Source: Ulvibacter litoralis
GTDB taxonomy: Bacteria; Bacteroidota; Bacteroidia; Flavobacteriales; Flavobacteriaceae
Assembly: GCF_900102055.1 (NCBI RefSeq)
Contig: NZ_FNBA01000001.1
Span: 1-64,000, forward strand
DNA: 64,000 bases
Direction: 5' to 3'
Of this stretch, positions 55,731 to 64,000 are shown one piece after another. Below the pieces are notes generated by a model that did not search any database, was not told the origin of the DNA, and was given only the letters and a program-made list of their open reading frames with translations. A program made the translations under genes and the position numbers. The stretch's first letter is position 1, and the number at the start of each line of letters is the position of its first letter.

Positions 55731-57017
55731 TTAACGCTCTTCTGTTTCTTTAAAAGGGCGAAGGTTTTCACCAATATATACTTGCCTTGGTCTTCCAATT
55801 GGCTCTTTGCGTAAACGCATCTCTCTCCATTGTGCGATCCAACCTGGTAAACGACCTAATGCAAACATTGGCGTAAACATTTCGACTGGAATCCCTAAAG
55901 CTCTATAAATAATCCCTGAGTAGAAATCTACGTTAGGGTATAATTTTCTATCAACGAAATATTGATCTTCTAAGGCTTCTTTTTCAAGAGCAATTGCAAT
56001 GTCTAACACTGGATCATCAATTCCTAGGTCATTAAGAACTTCATCTGCTGCTTTCTTAATTATTTTCGCTCTTGGATCAAAGTTTTTATATACTCTATGT
56101 CCAAAGCCCATTAATCTAAATGGATCATTTTTGTCTTTGGCTTTTGCCATAAACTTTTTCGTATCGCCACCATCTTCTTTGATTGCTTCTAACATTTCGA
56201 TTACCGCTTGATTAGCACCACCGTGAAGTGGGCCCCATAATGCTGCAATACCTGCTGAAATAGAAACAAATAATCCTGCGTGAGATGAACCAACCATACG
56301 TACTGTAGAAGTAGAACAGTTTTGTTCGTGATCTGCGTGTAAGATTAATAACTTATCAAAAGCGGCTACAATATCCTTTTTAGGAACATAGTTACTATTA
56401 GGCTTCTTAAACATCATTTTTAAGAAGTTTTCTACGTATCCTAGAGAAGCATCTCCATATTCTAATGGAAGGCCAACTCTTTTTCTATATGCCCAAGCCG
56501 TAAGCACTGGAAATTTAGCCAGAATTCGTACAATTGCGTTGTACATTTCTTCTTCACTATCTACATTTACTGAAGATGGATTAAAAGCGACCAACGCTGA
56601 AGTTAATGACGATAGCACTCCCATTGGATGGGCAGACTTTGGAAATCCGTCAAGAATTTTCTTAACATCTTCATCAACGTGCGATTGCGCCTTAATATCT
56701 TCATGAAACTTAGACAACTGATCTTTTGTTGGTAACTCTCCAAAAATAAGCAAGTACGCTACTTCTAGGAAGTCAGCTTTATCAGCCAGCTCTTCGATAG
56801 AATACCCACGGTAACGTAAGATTCCTTCTTCACCATTCAAAAAAGTAATAGCACTTTCACAAGAGCCTGTATTTTTATATCCTGGATCGATCGTTGTTAC
56901 ACCTCCAGTGATAGCTCGAAGTGTTTTTATATCTAAGGCAACTTCCTTTTCAGTTCCTTCTATTAAAGGAAATTCATACTTTTTACCATCGATTTCGAGC
57001 GTTGCTGTTTTTGACAT
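55731..57017 (-). CDS. gltA: citrate synthase (type II)
   Basis: Condenses oxaloacetate and acetyl-CoA in the TCA cycle. The 428-residue length and the N-terminal beta extension (TATLEIDGKKYEFPLIEGTE) mark the hexameric, NADH-sensitive type common in Gram-negatives. Catalytic residues are in NCSTSTVRMVGSSHAGLF (His), GFGHRVYKNFDPRA (His and Arg) and VDFYSGIIYRALGIP (Asp). It lies 176 nt downstream of eno. No clear -7 box is seen in that gap, so it may be read from the carA-eno transcript or from a weak promoter. Confidence 0.97.
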   Translation of the reverse strand: MSKTATLEIDGKKYEFPLIEGTEKEVALDIKTLRAITGGVTTIDPGYKNTGSCESAITFLNGEEGILRYRGYSIEELADKADFLEVAYLLIFGELPTKDQLSKFHEDIKAQSHVDEDVKKILDGFPKSAHPMGVLSSLTSALVAFNPSSVNVDSEEEMYNAIVRILAKFPVLTAWAYRKRVGLPLEYGDASLGYVENFLKMMFKKPNSNYVPKKDIVAAFDKLLILHADHEQNCSTSTVRMVGSSHAGLFVSISAGIAALWGPLHGGANQAVIEMLEAIKEDGGDTKKFMAKAKDKNDPFRLMGFGHRVYKNFDPRAKIIKKAADEVLNDLGIDDPVLDIAIALEKEALEDQYFVDRKLYPNVDFYSGIIYRALGIPVEMFTPMFALGRLPGWIAQWREMRLRKEPIGRPRQVYIGENLRPFKETEER

Positions 57018-57193
57018 ATACTATTGTTGTTTTTAATAAATTTCAGAATGGCTAAGTTACGAAATATTGTGTGATTTTTTAACACTTCGGAAGAATCCTA
57101 AGGTTAAAAAATCCTTAAATATCATACCCCTATAAATTATTTTTATAGTGCGCCATTTTTTTCTTTGTAGCGTTCTTTTCAGAATAAATAAAA

Positions 57194-59604
<2,411 letters not shown>

Positions 59605-59621
59605 AAAATCGAAATGTTTTG

Positions 59622-59652
59622 CAAAAATACTTTAAATGATGGAGGTTTACAA
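59622..59652 (-). promoter_or_regulatory. carA-eno promoter
   Basis: On the minus strand TTG (59650-59652), 20 nt, TATTTTTG (59622-59629), 17 nt before the carA ATG. Both boxes and the spacing fit the Bacteroidota consensus. Confidence 0.7.
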
Positions 59653-59715
59653 TTAAGGAGTTATAACTTTTAAAAAAAATAAAATCCTTACTGAACCTTC
59701 TTTGATTATTGGGTA

Positions 59716-59752
59716 TAAAAAAAGGGATAAACAGTAACTGCTTATCCCTTTT
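59716..59752 (-). terminator. terminator of the ribosomal-protein operon
   Basis: On the minus strand a 15-bp stem: AAAAGGGATAA (59720-59730) with TTATCCCTTTT (59742-59752), plus an inner CAG/CTG and one U-G pair that is an A-C mismatch on the plus strand. A T run follows on the minus strand. It lies 24 nt after the rplQ stop. Confidence 0.93.
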
Positions 59753-59775
59753 GAATTTTATAAACGATGAATCAT

Positions 59776-60249
59776 TTATTCTTCTTCTTTAGTTGCTTTA
59801 GTTGCTACTGGAGCAGCTGTTTTAGCATCACCACCACGACGACTACGACGTGTTGATTTCTTCTTAGTTGTTTTACCAGCGTTGTAAATCTCGTTAAAAT
59901 CAACTAATTCGATCATTGCCATATCAGCATTATCTCCTAAACGATTTCCTAACTTGATGATACGTGTGTATCCTCCTGGTCGGTCACCTACTTTAGTAGC
60001 CACTTCTCTGAACAATTCTGCAACAGCTTCTTTTTGACGCAATCTAGCCATTACAATACGACGGTTGTGCGTAGTGTCTTCTTTAGATTTTGTAATCATC
60101 GGCTCTACAAATTGTTTTAAAGCTTTTGCTTTTGCAACAGTAGTGTTTATTCTTTTATGTTCAATTAGGGAACAAGCCATATTAGCAAGCATTGACTTCC
60201 TATGTGCTGTTTTTCTACCTAAGTGATTTACTTTTTTTCCGTGTCTCAT
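59776..60249 (-). CDS. rplQ: 50S ribosomal protein L17
   Basis: Large-subunit protein near the peptide exit tunnel. The N-terminal [25 protein letters not shown] and [18 protein letters not shown] are the family signature. At 157 residues it is longer than the E. coli protein (about 127) because of a Lys/Arg/Thr/Ala-rich C-terminal tail ([19 protein letters not shown]), a common extension in Bacteroidota. It is the last gene of the operon, 66 nt after rpoA and before a strong terminator. Confidence 0.97.
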   Translation of the reverse strand: MRHGKKVNHLGRKTAHRKSMLANMACSLIEHKRINTTVAKAKALKQFVEPMITKSKEDTTHNRRIVMARLRQKEAVAELFREVATKVGDRPGGYTRIIKLGNRLGDNADMAMIELVDFNEIYNAGKTTKKKSTRRSRRGGDAKTAAPVATKATKEEE

Positions 60250-60315
60250 GACATTTTGTTTTAATCATCATCTTGCTACCAAATCAGCAATTAGCTGAGA
60301 GCAAAATATGATGTA

Positions 60316-61308
60316 TTAATCTTTATCTAATTTATATTTTGCTAAATCCATTCCGAAGTTTAGACCCTTTACGTTTACAAGCTCTTCCAATTCAGTAAGA
60401 GATTTTTTTCCGAAGTTCCTAAATTTCATTAGATCATTTTTGTTGAAAGATACTAAGTCACCTAATGTATCTACTTCAGCAGCTTTTAAACAATTTAGAG
60501 CACGAACCGAAAGATCCATATCTACTAATTTTGTTTTAAGCAACTGACGCATGTGCAATGATTCTTCATCGTATGTTTCAGTTTGAGCAATTTCATCAGC
60601 TTCTAATGTAATACGCTCGTCACTAAATAACATAAAGTGATGAATTAAGGTTTTAGCAGCTTCTGTTAAAGCATCCTTAGGATTGATTGAACCATCTGTA
60701 ATGATTTCAAAAACTAATTTTTCATAATCAGTTTTTTGCTCTACACGGAAATTTTCAATGCTATACTTAACATTTTTAATTGGTGTGTAAATTGAATCAG
60801 TAAAGATAGTACCAAGTGGTGCGTTTGCTTTCTTATTTTCTTCAGCAGGAACATACCCTCTACCTTTTTCGATAGTAATTTCGAAATTAAGGTTTACTTT
60901 ACTATCCATATTACAAATAACTAAATCTGGATTTAGTACTTGGAATCCAGAAATATATTTCTGAAAATCACCAGCTGTCAATTGATTTCCTCCGTTTAAA
61001 GAAATAGTAACAGTTTCGTTATCAATTTCATCAATCTGTCTTTTAAAACGAACTTGTTTTAAATTTAAGATGATCTCTGTAACGTCTTCTACTACTCCTG
61101 CAATTGTTGAAAACTCGTGGTCAACACCTTCGATTCGAACCGAAGTAATTGCAAATCCTTCTAATGAAGAAAGTAATACTCGTCTTAATGCGTTACCAAC
61201 TGTTAATCCGTAACCTGGTTCCAAAGGGCGAAATTCAAATTTCCCCTCGAAATCGGTTGAATTAATCATGATAACTTTGTCAGGCTTTTGAAAACTAAAT
61301 ACTGCCAT
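60316..61308 (-). CDS. rpoA: DNA-directed RNA polymerase, alpha subunit
   Basis: A 330-residue alpha subunit that dimerises to start polymerase assembly. The N-terminal domain has [25 protein letters not shown] and [20 protein letters not shown]. After a flexible linker, the C-terminal domain (about 255-325) has [21 protein letters not shown] and [16 protein letters not shown], which contacts DNA and activators. It lies 21 nt after rpsD, in the conserved order rpsM-rpsK-rpsD-rpoA-rplQ. Confidence 0.98.
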   Translation of the reverse strand: MAVFSFQKPDKVIMINSTDFEGKFEFRPLEPGYGLTVGNALRRVLLSSLEGFAITSVRIEGVDHEFSTIAGVVEDVTEIILNLKQVRFKRQIDEIDNETVTISLNGGNQLTAGDFQKYISGFQVLNPDLVICNMDSKVNLNFEITIEKGRGYVPAEENKKANAPLGTIFTDSIYTPIKNVKYSIENFRVEQKTDYEKLVFEIITDGSINPKDALTEAAKTLIHHFMLFSDERITLEADEIAQTETYDEESLHMRQLLKTKLVDMDLSVRALNCLKAAEVDTLGDLVSFNKNDLMKFRNFGKKSLTELEELVNVKGLNFGMDLAKYKLDKD

Positions 61309-61329
61309 AGTGTGACTCGTGTGTTTTTA

Positions 61330-61935
61330 TTATTTAGAATATAATTCGACGATAAACTGCTCGTTTATGTTCTCTGGAATTTGAATACGTTGTGGAATAG
61401 AAACGTATGTTCCTTCCATTTTTTCTCCGTTCCAAGAAATCCATTCATAAACATTGTTAGCATTGCTTAACGAAGATTGAATAGCTTCAAGAGATTTTGA
61501 TTTCTCTCTAACTCCCACTACATCTCCAGCCTGTAACTGGTAAGATGGAATGTTTACTTTTTCACCATTTACAGTGATATGACGGTGAGAAACAAGTTGT
61601 CTTGCACCCGATCTACTTGGAGAAATCCCCATACGGTATACAACGTTGTCAAGTCTTGACTCACATAATTGTAACAATACTTGTCCTGTAATTCCAGGAG
61701 CAGCAGTTGCTTTTTTAAACATGTTTCTGAATTGACGCTCTAATACACCATAAGTATATTTTGCTTTTTGCTTTTCAGCTAATTGGATTGCGTATTCAGA
61801 TTTTTTTCCACGACGGCGGTTGTTCCCGTGTTGCCCTGGAGGGTAATTTCTTTTTTCGAATGATTTGTCATCTCCGAAAATAGCTTCGCCAAATTTACGT
61901 GCTATTTTAGTTTTTGGACCAGTATATCTTGCCAT
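61330..61935 (-). CDS. rpsD: 30S ribosomal protein S4
   Basis: Early-binding small-subunit protein of 201 residues, often an operon autoregulator. It begins [21 protein letters not shown], contains [20 protein letters not shown], and has an S4 RNA-binding domain at about 90-155 ([38 protein letters not shown]). The zinc-binding Cys cluster seen in some S4 proteins is absent. It is preceded by a 138-nt gap with a 12-bp hairpin, the only sizeable gap in this operon section. Confidence 0.98.
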   Translation of the reverse strand: MARYTGPKTKIARKFGEAIFGDDKSFEKRNYPPGQHGNNRRRGKKSEYAIQLAEKQKAKYTYGVLERQFRNMFKKATAAPGITGQVLLQLCESRLDNVVYRMGISPSRSGARQLVSHRHITVNGEKVNIPSYQLQAGDVVGVREKSKSLEAIQSSLSNANNVYEWISWNGEKMEGTYVSIPQRIQIPENINEQFIVELYSK

Positions 61936-62036
61936 TTCTAAATTGATTTTGAAGGAAAAACTAAATTAAGGTCTTACGTTAATCCTCTAGTTCTTGTACC
62001 CTTCGAGTTGATATTTATTAAATAATTATAATAGAT

Positions 62037-62062
62037 AAAGACGTTGCAGTTGCAACGTCTTT
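62037..62062 (-). promoter_or_regulatory. hairpin between rpsK and rpsD
   Basis: Perfect 12-bp inverted repeat AAAGACGTTGCA / TGCAACGTCTTT with a 2-nt centre, 11 nt after the rpsK stop. On the minus strand it is followed by TATCTATTATAATT and so lacks a proper T run. It may be a weak or partial terminator, an RNA-processing site, or part of a regulatory leader for rpsD-rpoA-rplQ. Confidence 0.6.
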
Positions 62063-62073
62063 ATTATTTCGTG

Positions 62074-62484
62074 TTATACACGTCTTCTTTTAGGTGGTCT
62101 ACATCCGTTATGTGGCATTGGAGTAACGTCGATAATTTCGGTTACTTCAATTCCTGAATTATGGATAGAACGAATTGCAGATTCTCTACCGTTACCTGGA
62201 CCTTTTACGTAAACTTTTACTTTACGTAAACCTGCCTCGTGAGCAACTTTAGCACAATCCTCTGCTGCTAATTGAGCAGCGTAAGGAGTATTCTTTTTAG
62301 AACCTCTAAATCCCATTTTACCAGCAGAAGACCAAGAGATAACATCTCCAGCCTTGTTGCTTAATGATATAATAATGTTGTTAAAAGAAGCTGTTACGTG
62401 AGCTGCTCCAACTGATTCAACATTAACTTTACGTTTTTTAGTAGTCTTGGTACCTTTAGCACCTTTTCCTGTAGCCTTTGCCAT
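62074..62484 (-). CDS. rpsK: 30S ribosomal protein S11
   Basis: Small-subunit platform protein of 136 residues. The N-terminus is basic ([17 protein letters not shown]), followed by the family core [49 protein letters not shown]-type segments and the C-terminal [27 protein letters not shown]. It lies 9 nt after rpsM. Confidence 0.98.
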   Translation of the reverse strand: MAKATGKGAKGTKTTKKRKVNVESVGAAHVTASFNNIIISLSNKAGDVISWSSAGKMGFRGSKKNTPYAAQLAAEDCAKVAHEAGLRKVKVYVKGPGNGRESAIRSIHNSGIEVTEIIDVTPMPHNGCRPPKRRRV

Positions 62485-62493
62485 ATCTCTAGG

Positions 62494-62868
62494 TTATTTA
62501 GTTGCTTTCTTTTTGTTAGCAACTGTTTTACGCTTTCCTTTTCTTGTTCTTGAGTTATTCTTAGTACGTTGCCCTCTTAATGGAAGACCAACTCTATGAC
62601 GAATTCCTCTATAACAACCAATATCCATTAAACGTTTAATGCTTAATTGAATTTCACTACGTAATTCACCTTCAATTTTGAAAGATCCAACAGCTTCACG
62701 AATAGCTCCGATTTCATCATCGTTCCATTCACTTACTTTTTTGTCTTCGCTAACTCCGGCTTTACCTAAAATTTCTTGTGCACGGCTTCTACCGATTCCA
62801 AAAATATACGTTAACGCGATTACACCCCTTTTTTGTTTAGGAATATCTACACCTGCGATTCTTGCCAT
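62494..62868 (-). CDS. rpsM: 30S ribosomal protein S13
   Basis: Small-subunit head protein of 124 residues that contacts the P-site tRNA and helps form the intersubunit bridge. It begins [26 protein letters not shown] and has [28 protein letters not shown] with a basic tail. It lies 3 nt after rpmJ. Confidence 0.98.
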   Translation of the reverse strand: MARIAGVDIPKQKRGVIALTYIFGIGRSRAQEILGKAGVSEDKKVSEWNDDEIGAIREAVGSFKIEGELRSEIQLSIKRLMDIGCYRGIRHRVGLPLRGQRTKNNSRTRKGKRKTVANKKKATK

Positions 62869-62871
62869 AAC

Positions 62872-62988
62872 TTATCCTTGTCTTTGTTTGAACTTTGGGT
62901 TCTTTTTATTAATTACATACAATCTGCCTTTTCTGCGAACTATCTTGCAGTCGGCACTTCTCTTTTTAACGGATGCTCTAACTTTCAT
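62872..62988 (-). CDS. rpmJ: 50S ribosomal protein L36
   Basis: A 38-codon frame between infA and rpsM, shorter than the usual ORF cut-off. The translation begins [20 protein letters not shown] and ends [17 protein letters not shown], the full L36 pattern. The usual zinc-binding set is reduced here: Cys14 is present, but the later Cys and His positions (for example Asn where a Cys usually stands in VIC) are missing, so this is the zinc-free (C-) type. The gaps to the neighbours are 3 nt on each side. Confidence 0.97.
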   Translation of the reverse strand: MKVRASVKKRSADCKIVRRKGRLYVINKKNPKFKQRQG

Positions 62989-62991
62989 TAC

Positions 62992-63207
62992 TTAGTATCT
63001 ATACGTTATGCGAGCCTTCGATAAATCGTAAGGACTCATTTCTAATTTAACTTTATCTCCGGGTAATAACTTAATGTAGTGCATACGCATTTTACCCGAT
63101 ATATGCGCGGTTACTATATGACCATTCTCCAATTCTACACGGAACATTGCATTAGACAATGCTTCTACGATGCTCCCATCTTGTTCGATTGCTGATTGTT
63201 TTGCCAT
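62992..63207 (-). CDS. infA: translation initiation factor IF-1
   Basis: A 71-residue OB-fold protein that blocks the ribosomal A site during initiation. It begins [22 protein letters not shown] and contains [46 protein letters not shown]-type segments, ending RITYRY. It lies 3 nt before rpmJ and 2 nt after secY, as in most bacterial spc operons. Confidence 0.98.
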   Translation of the reverse strand: MAKQSAIEQDGSIVEALSNAMFRVELENGHIVTAHISGKMRMHYIKLLPGDKVKLEMSPYDLSKARITYRY

Positions 63208-63209
63208 AA

Positions 63210-64000
63210 TTACGCTACTGCTTTTCTATTTTTTCCTGACTTCATTAAACCATCATAGTGACGATTTAATAAGTAAGAGTTTACTTGTTGCATTGTGTCA
63301 ATTGCTACACCTACCATAATTAACAGAGATGTACCACCATAAAATAAAGCCCAACCTTGTTGGATTCCTAATAACTTAACAACGAAAGCAGGGAAAATTG
63401 CTATCAACGCTAAGAATACAGATCCCGGAAGTGTAATTTGAGACATTATTCTATCTAAATATTCTGCTGTATCTGTACCTGGTTTAATTCCTGGTATAAA
63501 TCCACCACTACGCTTAAGATCATCTGCCATTTTATTGGTAGGAACCGTAATCGCGGTGTAAAAGTACGTAAATACTATGATTAAAAGTGCAAAAACTATA
63601 TTATACCACAAACCAAATATATCGCTAAAGGTTGCTTGCATAGTTTGAGCCCAATCACTACTAGATAAACTAGCTACTGCAGAGGGAACAAACATAATAG
63701 CTTGTGCAAAGATAATTGGCATAACTCCAGAAGCATTAAGCTTTAAAGGAATGAATTGTCTTGCTCCAAATATATTTTTCTCATACTCTCCTGATGCAGT
63801 TCTTCTAGCATACTGAACAGGTATTTTACGAACTGCCATTACTAACATTATAGAAAGTAAGATAATCACAAACCATATAACCAATTCAATAAGAATCATA
63901 ATTAAACCTCCATTAGATTCAAATACTCTAGAAGCAAATTCTTGAGCAAATGATAATGGTAAGTTAGCAATAATACCTACCATAATTAATATAGAGATAC
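63210..64000 (-). CDS. secY: preprotein translocase subunit SecY, C-terminal part (truncated by window edge)
   Basis: The frame is open to the right edge: upstream of the internal Met at 63983 it continues with ISILI codons that belong to a SecY helix, so 5' coding sequence is missing. The visible 260 or so residues hold the later membrane helices: [27 protein letters not shown], the [19 protein letters not shown] segment, [25 protein letters not shown] with the conserved cytosolic loop, and the C-terminal [27 protein letters not shown]. SecY is the protein-conducting channel and partner of the SecDF encoded at 6.7 kb. Confidence 0.97.
   Translation of the reverse strand, partial: ISILIMVGIIANLPLSFAQEFASRVFESNGGLIMILIELVIWFVIILLSIMLVMAVRKIPVQYARRTASGEYEKNIFGARQFIPLKLNASGVMPIIFAQAIMFVPSAVASLSSSDWAQTMQATFSDIFGLWYNIVFALLIIVFTYFYTAITVPTNKMADDLKRSGGFIPGIKPGTDTAEYLDRIMSQITLPGSVFLALIAIFPAFVVKLLGIQQGWALFYGGTSLLIMVGVAIDTMQQVNSYLLNRHYDGLMKSGKNRKAVA

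Overview
The window is AT-rich and gene-dense and comes from a member of the Bacteroidota, most likely a (marine) Flavobacteriaceae. The basis for this is: a fused SecDF; Bacteroidota-type promoters (a TAnnTTTG -7 box, sometimes with TTG/TTTG about 19-22 nt upstream) in front of many genes and almost no Shine-Dalgarno sequences; FecR/ECF-sigma/TonB-receptor signalling; many short lipoproteins; a large repeat protein of the type exported by type IX secretion; and a housekeeping order rpmJ-rpsM-rpsK-rpsD-rpoA-rplQ-carA-eno-gltA. I saw no tRNA, rRNA, CRISPR array, prophage or intact insertion sequence.

Layout. 1-2466: 5' part of a giant secreted repeat protein (minus). 2.6-6.4 kb (plus): folE, cysS, yidD, lgt and a DUF192 lipoprotein. 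6.7-13.8 kb (minus): secDF, a small secreted protein with a SecD-like segment, mdh, gyrB. 14-17.7 kb: DUF2911 protein, queE and three tandem paralogous secreted proteins. 17.8-24.4 kb (plus): HerA-like ATPase, two lipoproteins, a methyltransferase/VOC pair, an AI-2E-family permease and a DUF1232 protein. 24.4-30.3 kb: folD, ffh, a secreted protein behind a structured leader, a DEAD-box helicase, a beta-carbonic anhydrase and a lipoprotein. 30.3-36 kb: two related lipoproteins divergent from an ECF sigma / FecR / TonB-receptor signalling set. 36-42.4 kb: small secreted proteins behind three copies of one promoter module, next to a TPR histidine kinase / LuxR-type response regulator pair. 42.4-46.2 kb: argS, marC-like gene, small membrane protein, ctlX-like hydrolase. 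46.3-53.4 kb: complete his operon hisGDCBHAF(IE) under a His-codon leader-peptide attenuator. 53.4-59.6 kb: thioredoxin-like protein, outer-membrane protein, DDAH-family hydrolase, gltA, eno, carA. 59.7-64 kb (minus): the end of the ribosomal-protein superoperon from secY to rplQ.

The most noteworthy items are the 68-bp promoter module repeated three times (GAATTC-N21-GAATTC-TTTG-N23-TAnnTTnG) upstream of secreted-protein genes at 36.1, 36.8 and 38.4 kb; a probable frameshifted member of that family; a 137-bp MITE-like insertion with a 7-bp direct repeat; the his attenuator; a terminator-like hairpin right at the start of the argS transcript; a nested 100-nt stem structure upstream of an unknown secreted protein; and three genes whose -7 box lies only 4-6 nt before the ATG and which may be translated from leaderless mRNAs.
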